Positions 16,895 to 25,793 of a stretch of 64,000 nt of DNA are shown piece by piece (position 1 is the first letter of the stretch; each line of letters begins with the position of its first letter). Made by a program: the position numbers and the translations under genes. The DNA lies in assembly GCF_002886045.1 (NCBI RefSeq), contig NZ_CP025791.1, forward strand, positions 5,223,001-5,287,000, read 5' to 3'. Below the pieces are notes generated by a model. It was not told the origin of the DNA, did not search any database, and worked only from the letters and a program-made list of their open reading frames with translations. The DNA is from Flavivirga eckloniae. Lineage in GTDB: Bacteria; Bacteroidota; Bacteroidia; Flavobacteriales; Flavobacteriaceae.

Positions 16895-16940
16895 TTTTGT
16901 TTTTGTTAAAAAAACAATTTTTAAATTTGAGTTAGTTTGT

Positions 16941-16977
16941 AAAGCTCCTTTTTGATATCCAAAATAGGGGCTTTTTT
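16941..16977 (+). terminator. terminator of the siderophore operon
   Basis: AAAGCTCCT and AGGGGCTTT form a 9-base stem with one G-T around a 17-base loop, ending in a T-run (16972-16977). Confidence 0.75.
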
Positions 16978-17001
16978 AGGGGTTAAAAATGCTCAAGAGT
17001 A

Positions 17002-17184
17002 CTATAAGGTATTCTTATTTATGCCTCCCATCAATTTTAAATAATGCCAAACCAAATTGAAATTTGACTTATCATTATGATTATAATTAAGAGTTGTAAA
17101 GACTTCTAAAGTGTTCAAGGTCGGCTTTTCGCTATCTTGAAATCCATTTAAGAAGGTTTTAATTATATGGTAATCAAGTTTCAT
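17002..17184 (-). CDS. short orphan protein, possibly truncated
   Basis: 60 residues starting MKLDYHIIKTFLNGF, with HYLKLMGGI near residue 47. The beginning and the later HYLKLM motif resemble DUF2513-type small proteins, which are usually about 100 residues, so this could be a truncated copy. It starts three bases after the stop of the 148-residue gene and would be translated with it. The frame ends close to the terminator of the converging PepSY gene. Low certainty; it could also be a fortuitous frame. Confidence 0.4.
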   Translation of the reverse strand: MKLDYHIIKTFLNGFQDSEKPTLNTLEVFTTLNYNHNDKSNFNLVWHYLKLMGGINKNTL

Positions 17185-17187
17185 ATT

Positions 17188-17634
17188 CTAATTCAGTTCA
17201 ATCGGTAAAGTCATACCATAGTCTTCATCGGCTATAATTGTAACTGGTAAATTAATACTATTGTTGTCCACCTGACTCCAAATAAATTTTAACCAATCCC
17301 CAACCACATCAGATAATACATCATTCACTTCAAAGCTTGAGTCAAAGGGATTCATAAGCGGTACAGCGGGTTTTAAACCCTCTGGAGTATGAATTATATT
17401 AATTAGATCAGCAGAACCCTCAATTGCTTTATTCAAAACATATAAATCAGGACCAGATAGAGATACTCGAACTCCAAAAGTGCCTTCACCATCTTGATTA
17501 GGAAAAATCATTAGTTCAACGCTTTTAGTCTTCTCAGGCAAAGATTGTAATGTTGCATTTAGATTTTTTATTGCACTTGATGAATTTTCATCTAATACCT
17601 TTCTTAATTCTATTTTGTATTTGTTTTCTTCCAT
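17188..17634 (-). CDS. conserved orphan protein of 148 residues
   Basis: Acidic soluble protein without signal peptide. Conserved-looking blocks are VELMIFPNQDGEGTFGVRVSLSGPDLYVLNKAI and PLMNPFDSSFEVNDVLSDVVGDWL. The layout reminds me of DUF6389 proteins, but I cannot confirm it. Upstream on the minus strand the sequence GTTATGTGC about 20 bases before the ATG resembles the end of an attC site, so the gene may be an integron-type cassette. No function assigned. Confidence 0.7.
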   Translation of the reverse strand: MEENKYKIELRKVLDENSSSAIKNLNATLQSLPEKTKSVELMIFPNQDGEGTFGVRVSLSGPDLYVLNKAIEGSADLINIIHTPEGLKPAVPLMNPFDSSFEVNDVLSDVVGDWLKFIWSQVDNNSINLPVTIIADEDYGMTLPIELN

Positions 17635-17844
17635 GTTGGTTTAATTGCACATAACTACTAGTGTAAGAAACGTAGGATAGTTAATAAGAACTTTCGTTTC
17701 GGTTTATTACTTAGCTAAATATAAATATTTTGCTTTTATCTTTTCTACTATAAACGCCAAATTTTATATTTAGTGGACTTTGTTAATAGACACAGACCTT
17801 TCGATTAAGAACAAACGCCCTATGTTTTTTATTGTTGTAGCACG

Positions 17845-18702
17845 TTATTTATTAAGTATTATATTTTCAATTACAAGATTATCTTTCTTAGACTGCACGT
17901 GTTTTGAGTTTTGAAGCAGTATATGAGTTTTTAATGAAGGAAATATTTGAGAAGCTCTTTTAATCATTTTTACTCCGGGGAACATTATATCATTTTTTGC
18001 TCCAATTAAAGTTATTGGCGTTTTTATTGAATTGGCTTTTACTTTTTTTATTATTGGCACAGGTGTAAAATCCATATTAAAATGTAAGAATACTTTTGAT
18101 AAATATTTGATTGCAAATTCGTCACGTTCGGTGAAAACTTGGGATAAAAATTTTTCAACATATTTGATTTTCTTTGTTTTCATAAACCTTTTCATTGGAA
18201 TAAATATTTTGAATAAAGCTTTTAGTGGATTTCCATTAACAATGTAAGCAGGTGCAGACAAATAAACTTCTTTGATTTTACTTTCATTATATTCAAGAGT
18301 TTTTAATATGACTAATCCGCCAAATGAAAAACCAGCCATAATAACATTTTCAATTTTTAGAGAGTTAATTATTTCATTTATCCATCTTCCATATGAATCA
18401 TCTTTCATATTCAATCTAGTTTCAGCACTTTTATTTGGTTGCGCTAAAACATCAATAGCATAAACTCTAAAATTCTTATACAAATTAGGATATGTTTCAA
18501 GAGCAATTGGTGCACAACCATTAGACCCGTGAACAATAATAATTGGAGGGTTTTTAGAACCTCCACTAATGATAATGTTTGTTTTTCCGTATGTGGTATC
18601 AGCAATTTTGTATTGATATTCGATATTCAATTCTTTTAATTTCAAATCATAAAGATTTAAAATTTCATTTTTTCCTTGCTCCGATTTATATAATGAATCC
18701 AT
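17845..18702 (-). CDS. alpha/beta hydrolase
   Basis: 285 residues, cytosolic alpha/beta-hydrolase fold: oxyanion region IIIVHGSNGCAP near 80, nucleophile elbow AGFSFGG near 140 (Ser), an acid in LIGAKNDIMFP near 240, and the catalytic His in SKHVQSK near 270. Substrate cannot be told; such proteins are esterases or lactonases. It is divergent from a TetR regulator, with two matching 18-base operator-like repeats in the 56-base gap, so it is probably repressed by that regulator. The TAA stop is followed directly by CGTGCTACAAC, a sequence also found at 46154-46169 and resembling an attC end. Confidence 0.88.
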   Translation of the reverse strand: MDSLYKSEQGKNEILNLYDLKLKELNIEYQYKIADTTYGKTNIIISGGSKNPPIIIVHGSNGCAPIALETYPNLYKNFRVYAIDVLAQPNKSAETRLNMKDDSYGRWINEIINSLKIENVIMAGFSFGGLVILKTLEYNESKIKEVYLSAPAYIVNGNPLKALFKIFIPMKRFMKTKKIKYVEKFLSQVFTERDEFAIKYLSKVFLHFNMDFTPVPIIKKVKANSIKTPITLIGAKNDIMFPGVKMIKRASQIFPSLKTHILLQNSKHVQSKKDNLVIENIILNK

Positions 18703-18713
18703 TTTAGTTACTT

Positions 18714-18759
18714 TTAGGACAAATTTACTAAAAAATCAATATTAGGACAAGTTTACTAA
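18714..18759. promoter_or_regulatory. two direct operator repeats in divergent hydrolase/TetR promoter
   Basis: TTAGGACAAATTTACTAA (18714-18731) and TTAGGACAAGTTTACTAA (18742-18759) differ by one base and start 28 bases apart. Each has TTAG/CTAA inverted ends. The second reaches the TetR start codon. They are the natural binding sites for the TetR protein. Confidence 0.7.
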
Positions 18760-19388
18760 TGAAAAATAGAAGAACAAATATCTTATCAGTTTCCAGAAAG
18801 TTATTTAATAAACAGGGATTTAGCAATGTAACTATTAGGATGATTGCACAAGAATTAAGAATAAGTTCAGGGAATTTGAATTATCATTTTAAAAGAAGAG
18901 AAGATATTTTAGAGGCTTTATATTTTGAAATGGTTTCAGAGTTTGATTCTCGAGTCAAACAATTGGATGAAAGAGAGATTACTTTTAAAACTGTTAAAGA
19001 AGATATTAAATTGAGTATGCAAAAAATGGTTGAGTATCAATTTTTTTGGACAGATTTATATAATTTACTCCAATTAAATAATAAAATAAAACTTCATTTC
19101 GAAAAGATTTATGAAAACCGATTTAAAGGGTATCAATTTTTGTTTAGCACTTTAATAGAAAAGCAATATCTGCAAAGTTTTGAATTTATTAATGAGAGTC
19201 AATTTTTGATTGAAAGAATGATAGGTTTCAGTAATACTTGGATATACAATTCTCATTTATATCAAAAAGAGATTAATCAAAATTATATAGAACTACAATC
19301 TAATAACTTATTGTTTATGATTTATCCTTACCTAACAAATTTGGGTAAAATTGAATATAAAAAACTTATTCCTGATTGTTTTGTGTAA
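18759..19388 (+). CDS. TetR-family transcriptional regulator
   Basis: 209 residues. The N-terminal TetR helix-turn-helix is clear: ILSVSRKLFNKQGFSNVTIRMIAQELRISSGNLNYHFKRREDILEAL (residues about 8-55). The C-terminal ligand domain is divergent and rich in aromatic residues, similar to regulators with TetR_C of the type seen in Bacteroidota. It should repress itself and the divergent alpha/beta hydrolase through the two repeats in the shared promoter. The ligand is unknown, plausibly the substrate of the hydrolase. Confidence 0.9.
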   Translation: MKNRRTNILSVSRKLFNKQGFSNVTIRMIAQELRISSGNLNYHFKRREDILEALYFEMVSEFDSRVKQLDEREITFKTVKEDIKLSMQKMVEYQFFWTDLYNLLQLNNKIKLHFEKIYENRFKGYQFLFSTLIEKQYLQSFEFINESQFLIERMIGFSNTWIYNSHLYQKEINQNYIELQSNNLLFMIYPYLTNLGKIEYKKLIPDCFV

Positions 19389-19390
19389 TT

Positions 19391-19462
19391 GGTGGTAACG
19401 TCTAGTATAACAAGCGTAGCCTGCCGATAGGCGGCTATGATTTGTTATACATTGTTAGCACC
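19391..19462 (-). repeat. attC-like recombination site
   Basis: Read on the minus strand: GGTGCTAAC, AAT, GTATAACAA, a central hairpin (GTAGCC/GGCTA type arms), TTGTTATAC, TAGAC, GTTACCACC. This is the nested R''-L''-L'-R' inverted architecture of an integron attC site, with unequal spacers. It begins two bases after the stop of the minus-strand gene at 19465, the normal place for a cassette's attC. Confidence 0.65.
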
Positions 19463-19464
19463 TT

Positions 19465-20328
19465 TTATTTACTTTTTGTATTAACGAATTTATCAACTGT
19501 AATTCCTTCTCCAAAATCTTCAAAACCTCCAATTAAGGGTAACTCATTAAACAGCTTCGAAATCTTATTAGCGTTTTCAGGATGAATTATTTTATAGTCC
19601 TTTTCGTCAACAAAAAAACTACCTAATTTAGAAACTAATTCTGAATATTTTATCAGTCCGTCTTCCTTCTTAGTCCTGAATAATTTCTTTATCTTTTTCT
19701 GAACAAGAACATAGTCCACTTCTGGTAAAATATATGGGATGTGTTCTGGCCAAACAGCTAATGTATTGACGACATTGGTATTCTTCTTTTTGATGTAAAA
19801 AATACCAGGGACAAAATAATTATCGCCTAGTGCGTTTTGTAACGATTTTCTGTTCTTGCTAAATGCCCAAGAATAATTTGATTTATTAAGTTCAAGATAA
19901 CTAAGCTCCCATTCCTTAAAATTTGACTTAGCAAAATTTAAATTGGATTCTCCCCATTCTTTTTCGAGTATCCCATTTTCATATTTTTTTGGTTCAGGAT
20001 CTCCCTGAGGATTTAAAATGTGTAAGTCCAAATCTCTTATTAAATTGTCTACTAAGGGAAAACACTCCTTTCCAAAGAACTGAGGTCTTATAAAATTGAT
20101 ATTGAAAGTGAAGTTAGTATCTTCAAAACCATTGAAGTTTTCTTCTTCATCTTCCTCATCTGATTCGTAATATTCGAAGGAGCAATACGCTCCAGTATCT
20201 TCATTTTGATAAAACCATTGTGTCTCGTTTTCTTTAGTCACATTTGGCAAATTAGTCAAGTATTTTTCAATATCAGACTTTGAAACTGAACTAGTTGTTT
20301 TTTTATAAAAATTTAAATCGTAACTCAT
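19465..20328 (-). CDS. orphan protein, cassette-borne
   Basis: 287 residues, soluble, acidic, starting MSYDLNFYKK. An acidic run (ESDEEDEEEN) lies near 55-65; a lysine-rich helix (VQKKIKKLFRTKKEDG) near 220. The start resembles short proteins of unknown role that occur as orphans or as partners of polymorphic toxins, but no domain can be named. GTTGGCACC stands 11 bases before the ATG and an attC-like site follows the stop, so the gene is bounded like a single integron cassette. Confidence 0.75.
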   Translation of the reverse strand: MSYDLNFYKKTTSSVSKSDIEKYLTNLPNVTKENETQWFYQNEDTGAYCSFEYYESDEEDEEENFNGFEDTNFTFNINFIRPQFFGKECFPLVDNLIRDLDLHILNPQGDPEPKKYENGILEKEWGESNLNFAKSNFKEWELSYLELNKSNYSWAFSKNRKSLQNALGDNYFVPGIFYIKKKNTNVVNTLAVWPEHIPYILPEVDYVLVQKKIKKLFRTKKEDGLIKYSELVSKLGSFFVDEKDYKIIHPENANKISKLFNELPLIGGFEDFGEGITVDKFVNTKSK

Positions 20329-20348
20329 TTTCTCTAATTGGTGCCAAC

Positions 20349-20382
20349 ATAGATATATAGTTAATATTAACTATATATCTAT
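20349..20382. repeat. 34-base perfect palindrome
   Basis: ATAGATATATAGTTAAT followed immediately by its exact reverse complement, centred between 20365 and 20366, with no loop. It lies about 20 bases upstream of the minus-strand cassette gene and next to the GTTGGCACC half-site. It could be a regulator site, a cruciform or a recombination relic. Confidence 0.8.
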
Positions 20383-20867
20383 TATAGTATTAACTACAAA
20401 CCTAAGGGATTTCGTATTAACTTAAAATTATTTACTGCAACTTAGGTATATATTTCGGTTTGTGCGCCTACTTTTAAAGTTAACAAAAGGAAAAGTAGGC
20501 TAACACTTGCAAATTTGTATAAATGTTTTGTATTCACAATAAGTAGGATTAAATTATATATTAATAAAGAAGAGCATTTGGACGATGTTTTACATAGTTC
20601 TTATTTTTCATTGCTAAATTACTTTATAAAGAAAAGAGAGAAGGTGATATAATATTCTTTTAATAAGTATAAAATGTTCTATTTTGAGTATTTTGAACTA
20701 TTTGTCAATTTTGTTATCATAGAATACCATATTTTTTTGGTTAAAACGCGATGGTTAGCAACTGGTAGAAGATAGAATTTTATATTCTAAAGAGAAGTAG
20801 TTAAAACAAGCAAAGTTATAAAATCTAAAAATTGTAAATTTAGCCTGGCCGTAAAAGTGATTTCTAC
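20383..20867. other. upstream region of the PUL regulator
   Basis: About 485 bases with no gene. AT-rich; it must hold the promoter for the hybrid two-component regulator, but I cannot fix a -33/-7 pair with confidence. Confidence 0.4.
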
Positions 20868-23800
20868 ATGAAAAATATAATTTACTTTGTTATCTACTAT
20901 GTATTACTAAGTCCATTATTCATTTGGTCCCAAGAACCTAATCAAGAGTTTCGTTTTGTTAATATAAAAGATGGTATTCCCAAAACCGGGGTTTCAAATA
21001 TTATTCAAGATCATTACGGTTTTATATGGATAGGAACTACAGGAACCGGTTTGTACAAGTTTGATGGTATAAATTATACAGTTTATAAATATGGGCTACG
21101 AGATACAACATCATTAAGTAGTAGTAGAATAGAATGTACGTATCTAGACAGTAAAAATAGGCTTTGGATTGGCACAGAAAATGGCTTAAATCTTTACAAC
21201 AGGGAGTTGGATCAATTTAAAAGAATCACTGTAGATGATATGCCGCTTAATAATGCTTTCATTTTATCTTTAGAAGAAGATAGCCTAAATAACTTATTAA
21301 TCGGAACACACGGTCAAGGGTTGTATAAACTGGATCTGGAGACATTTAATATTGAAAGAGTTTTAAGCTCAACATTCGAAAATAGGCTACAGATATATAT
21401 AAATAATATACAACACTCTAAACAAGGCAAAACTTTTGTAGGGACTAATTTCGGACTCAAAGAAATTGATTTCGTTAACAACAAACTTATACAAACCAGG
21501 TTATTTTTAAACGATAAAAAATCTATTAATACCCATATAGAAACACAGCTAATAGATTCTAATAACAACCTGTGGGTAGGTACAAAAGATAAAGGGCTTT
21601 TTAAATGTACTTTAAGCGATGATGCTAATAATAATGTTATAGCAGTTGATACATTTAAATTTTCTACTAAAAAAATAATGACTATAGTAGAATTGGCAAA
21701 TAAAACTTTTATAGTCGGTACAGAAAACGATGGACTTTTTCATATAAAAGCAGATGGAGAAGTTATTAAAAACTATGTTTTAAGTAAAACCGAAGAAAAT
21801 AGTATTCTTCATAATTCCATCTGGTCATTATTTGAAGATAGCAATAAACGGATTTGGATGGGGTATTTTAATAGTGGTGTGGCCGTTAGCGATAAGCTCT
21901 ACGATAAATTTTCAGACATTAAAAGCTTACCTACTAACGATAATTCGTTAAGAATAGGGTCGGTTTTGGGTATGGTAGAAGATGAATTTAAAAATATATG
22001 GATAGCTACAGATGGTGGGGGCATTGATATTTATAATAAAAAAACGGGCAAAATTTCACATATCAATAGTCAGGAAAAATCAATTTATTCCGGTTTAACA
22101 ACAGATTATATTAAAACATTACTAGTAGATTCTAAAGGCAATATTTGGGTTGGTAGTTGGGATAGTGGTATTTTTATTCTTAATAAAAACGAAAAAAAGT
22201 TCGTTAACTATAATGTAGAAAACACTTCTGGAGCATTAAAAGCGAATACCATTGTTAGTTTGTCCGAAGACTCCAAAGGAACAATTTGGATTGGCACATT
22301 TTCGCAAGGGCTTCATTCCTATAACCCGAAAACCAAGACTTTTAAAAAACACGATTCAGATGCTTTTGTTAGTAGCGGACTTTCTACCATAGATGTTAGA
22401 AAGGTTTTGGTTGATTCGGAAGATATTATTTGGATAGGAACTACAAACGGCTTGTTTAAAGTAGCGCGATTAAAAGAATCGCTTAGTATTATTTTTTTAG
22501 GTAATAAAATGACTGAGGCCTATAAGAATTCTTCAGATGCAAATCATATCCTTGCAATTTATGAGGATTCTAAAGGCCATATATGGATTGGTACACGTGG
22601 AACTGGGCTTTGCAAATATGATAAAACAAAAGACGAATATACTTGGTTTAATAAAGACACAGGTTTTAACGTAGAAAATATTTCAGCAATTATAGAAGAG
22701 GGTGATAGCAATTTATGGGTAAGTGGGAATACTGGACTTGCTAAAATTGATCTAAAAAATTTTAGTACGACCAACTATACGATTAACGATGGTTTATTAT
22801 CTAACGATTTTAATTTCGGAGCAGTATTAAAAGGAGACGACGGGCAACTATATTTTGGAAACGTTAAAGGAGTAGATTATTTTAATCCGAAGGAAATAAA
22901 AATCAATAATAGCCCACCATTGTTGCACCTTACAGACTTTAAATTATTCAATGAAAAAGTTATTCCAAAAGTTGAAGAGTCTCCACTCGATAAGGTTATT
23001 TCAGAAACCGATAGCATTAGTTTAACACATAAACAATCTGTGTTTACCATTGAGTATTCGGGAATTAATTATACCAGACCAGAAAAAAACAATTATGCCT
23101 ATTATTTAGAAGGTTACGAAACAACCTGGAATTATGTTGGTCAAAAAAGAAGTGCGACCTATACCAATTTAGATGCAGGCGATTATACTTTTAAGCTAAA
23201 AGCAGCTAACAACGATGGGGTATGGAATGTAAACCCATTAGAATTAAAGATTACCGTGCTGCCTCCATGGTGGCGAACAAATTGGGCAATCTTTTCATAT
23301 TTACTAGTATTCCTTTATGGTGTTTATCTATTAAACAAGTTAACACAAAGCAGGATAAAGGAAAAGCAGCAAATAAGAAACGAACGCTTACAACAGGTTC
23401 AAAATGATGAGTTAAACAAGAAAAAAATCCAATTTTTCACTAATATCTCGCATGAGTTTAGAACCCCATTAACATTGATTCTTAATCCGCTTAAGGATAT
23501 ACTTAACAATACAACTCTTAATTTACCACAAGAGGTTAATAATAAACATGCCATAATTTATAAGAATACAGATAGACTCTACAGACTCATTAATGAACTT
23601 ATGGATTTAAGAAAGCTGGAACTGAGAAAAATGAATGTTAGAGCAGAAAAAATCAACCTCATACAGTTTTCAGAAAACATAGCCGGGTATTTTCAAGAAG
23701 AAGCTTTTAAAAAGAGTATTTTGTTAAGTGTAGATGCAGATATGCCCGATATAACAGTTTGGGCAGACACGAAAATGCTCGAAAAAATCATATTCAATTT

Positions 23801-25013
23801 ATTGTCGAACGCTATTAAAGTAACTCCAGATGGCGGTTCAATAACAATAGAACTTTTATCGACAGACCAGTTGTACATATTACCATTAATAGACGAGGAA
23901 AAACCTATAAAAGTGGTGGAAATAATAATTTCAGATACAGGACCAGGATTAGAAGAAGATCAAGTATCAAAAATATTCGAACGTTTTTATCAAGTTGAAG
24001 GTTTAAACAAAACTTATTTTGGAGGCACAGGGATAGGGCTAGAGGTGGTTCAAAATTTTGTAAAACTACATAAAGGTATTATTGATGTTAAAAGTAAAAT
24101 AGGCGAAGGCACAACCTTTAAAATATTATTTCCAGCTGGTAATACACATTTTACTGAAAATGAAATTGTTTTAAACAGTAAGGCATTGCACCAGAAAAAA
24201 GAAGACTTTTTAAGCGTTCCTACGCTAGATATCACTGAGAAACCTAATAGTAATGTTCAGGTTCAAAAAACAGAAACCATACTCATTGTTGAAGACAACG
24301 TAGAATTAAGGGACTATTTAAAGTACGAGTTAAGCGATCAATATAAAGTTTTATTGGCTAGTAATGGTAAATCAGGAATAAAAATGGCTCGGGAATCATT
24401 TCCAGACGTTATTGTTACAGATGTTATTATGCCAGAAATGAGTGGTTTCGAATTTTGCAAAATTATAAAAACAGATGCGTCAACCAGTCACATTCCTTTA
24501 TTAATGCTTACAGCAAAATCAACTATCGAAAATAGGATTGAAGGATTAGAAAACGGTGCAGACGCCTACATGGTAAAACCATTCGATCTTAAACTTTTAA
24601 AGCTTCGTATTTCGCAATTAATAAAAAGCCGACAATTAATTTTCGACAAATACTTTAGTGCTATAAGTGGTTCGGAAGAGAATAACAATACGAGTTCGAT
24701 CGATAAAGAATTTATACAAAAACTACTAAGCTATATTAATGACAATATTAGTAATTCAAATTTAAGTGTAGAAGAATTAGCAACCCATTTAAACTTGAGT
24801 AGAAGTCAGCTTTACAGAAAAGTTAAGGCACTAACCGGGCAAACCATTAATGAGTTTATAAGAAGAATAAGGCTAGAGCGGGCAAAGCAAACCATTGAAA
24901 AAGGCAGCTCGAATATTAGTGAGGCATGTTATAGTGTTGGCTTTACGTCGCCTTCATACTTTTCTAAATGTTTTAAGGCTCATTTTGGGGTGTTACCAAC
25001 CGAAATAAAGTAA
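20868..25013 (+). CDS. hybrid two-component system regulator (HTCS) of a polysaccharide utilisation locus
   Basis: 1381 residues. Signal peptide (SPLFIWS); a periplasmic two-bladed propeller sensor with repeated GLYKFDG, IWIGTxGxGL motifs to about residue 690; a Y_Y_Y domain (about 730-800, YAYYLEGYETTWNYVG); one membrane helix (WAIFSYLLVFLYGVYLL); a histidine kinase core with phospho-acceptor His in FTNISHEFRTPL near 863 and ATPase boxes NLLSNAIK, DTGPGLEE, GGTGIGLE; a receiver domain (LIVEDN, phospho-acceptor Asp in VIVTDVIMPEMSG near 1184, K in MVKPFD); and a C-terminal AraC HTH pair (about 1290-1381). Such proteins sense oligosaccharides in the periplasm and switch on the adjacent PUL; the sugar is likely a beta-glucan-type oligomer, judged by the enzymes downstream. 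Confidence 0.95.
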   Translation: MKNIIYFVIYYVLLSPLFIWSQEPNQEFRFVNIKDGIPKTGVSNIIQDHYGFIWIGTTGTGLYKFDGINYTVYKYGLRDTTSLSSSRIECTYLDSKNRLWIGTENGLNLYNRELDQFKRITVDDMPLNNAFILSLEEDSLNNLLIGTHGQGLYKLDLETFNIERVLSSTFENRLQIYINNIQHSKQGKTFVGTNFGLKEIDFVNNKLIQTRLFLNDKKSINTHIETQLIDSNNNLWVGTKDKGLFKCTLSDDANNNVIAVDTFKFSTKKIMTIVELANKTFIVGTENDGLFHIKADGEVIKNYVLSKTEENSILHNSIWSLFEDSNKRIWMGYFNSGVAVSDKLYDKFSDIKSLPTNDNSLRIGSVLGMVEDEFKNIWIATDGGGIDIYNKKTGKISHINSQEKSIYSGLTTDYIKTLLVDSKGNIWVGSWDSGIFILNKNEKKFVNYNVENTSGALKANTIVSLSEDSKGTIWIGTFSQGLHSYNPKTKTFKKHDSDAFVSSGLSTIDVRKVLVDSEDIIWIGTTNGLFKVARLKESLSIIFLGNKMTEAYKNSSDANHILAIYEDSKGHIWIGTRGTGLCKYDKTKDEYTWFNKDTGFNVENISAIIEEGDSNLWVSGNTGLAKIDLKNFSTTNYTINDGLLSNDFNFGAVLKGDDGQLYFGNVKGVDYFNPKEIKINNSPPLLHLTDFKLFNEKVIPKVEESPLDKVISETDSISLTHKQSVFTIEYSGINYTRPEKNNYAYYLEGYETTWNYVGQKRSATYTNLDAGDYTFKLKAANNDGVWNVNPLELKITVLPPWWRTNWAIFSYLLVFLYGVYLLNKLTQSRIKEKQQIRNERLQQVQNDELNKKKIQFFTNISHEFRTPLTLILNPLKDILNNTTLNLPQEVNNKHAIIYKNTDRLYRLINELMDLRKLELRKMNVRAEKINLIQFSENIAGYFQEEAFKKSILLSVDADMPDITVWADTKMLEKIIFNLLSNAIKVTPDGGSITIELLSTDQLYILPLIDEEKPIKVVEIIISDTGPGLEEDQVSKIFERFYQVEGLNKTYFGGTGIGLEVVQNFVKLHKGIIDVKSKIGEGTTFKILFPAGNTHFTENEIVLNSKALHQKKEDFLSVPTLDITEKPNSNVQVQKTETILIVEDNVELRDYLKYELSDQYKVLLASNGKSGIKMARESFPDVIVTDVIMPEMSGFEFCKIIKTDASTSHIPLLMLTAKSTIENRIEGLENGADAYMVKPFDLKLLKLRISQLIKSRQLIFDKYFSAISGSEENNNTSSIDKEFIQKLLSYINDNISNSNLSVEELATHLNLSRSQLYRKVKALTGQTINEFIRRIRLERAKQTIEKGSSNISEACYSVGFTSPSYFSKCFKAHFGVLPTEIK

Positions 25014-25793
25014 TACCCTCCAGTATATTTCCAGATTTGTATCAATACAGTTTAATGCACATTAACCTAGCCACATCAAAAAGTTGAAGTTGATTTCACT
25101 TCAATTATTAAAAGCGTTAAAGTATTAGTAATACGTATAGTCTAAAGCATTAATAGTACGTGAATCTTGAATAAGAGAATTTATGTCGGTGTGTGTCCCA
25201 GACATGTTTCAGAACTATTTTTTTACAGTCACAGTGCTCTCCTCTTTAAATTAAAGCCGAGAAATGAATTTCGATTTTGATAAAAATAGGAAGAAAGAGG
25301 CGTTTTATTAAAAATAACAAACAAATATAACCCTCCGAATCCCGATCTCATCGGGATCCATCTCCCTTTTTAAAAGGGAGGAACACCTTGAATTCTTAAG
25401 CAAGAATACGTTAATAGTAGTTTACGATCTTAACTACAATGCTACGAATTTTTGAGTTCATAAAAATCTACAGTTAATAGATATTTCCATTTATAAACTT
25501 ACTTGTCATCCTTAAAACAGTTAATGTTAAGCCACAAATGTTGCACGACATGAAACATTTGTTGCAAACGCATATAATTTAACCCAGATGCTACAATTCT
25601 TTCATATTCTGAATTTTATGTGACAAATAGACTCTTAATGAAATGTTAAGTTTGAGAGTTACATATAATATATGAGTCGGAAAAAAATAAACAAAAGGTT
25701 AATATTTGAAATCCTGTTAATTGGGTTTTTAATGTTTTTGTTGGTAATGATGTTTTCGAATATTTGATTTTAAAAAAATAAGAATCTTAAATC
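25014..25793. other. intergenic region with REP-like hairpins
   Basis: 780 bases without a gene. Hairpins: TTGAAGT/ACTTCAA at 25084-25104; ATCCCGAT-CTC-ATCGGGAT at 25339-25357; CTCCCTTTT-T-AAAAGGGAG at 25362-25380. The last two form a compound repeat common in flavobacterial intergenic DNA. A 29-base sequence at 25159-25187 recurs inverted at 37953-37981 with two differences. The GH5 promoter must lie near the 3' end. Confidence 0.6.

Noticed and set aside
17640-17840. Possible long attC site between the hydrolase and the 148-residue gene
   Set aside because: End motifs CGTGCTACAAC and GTTATGTGC fit, but no matching inner L boxes were found; too weak for a feature.
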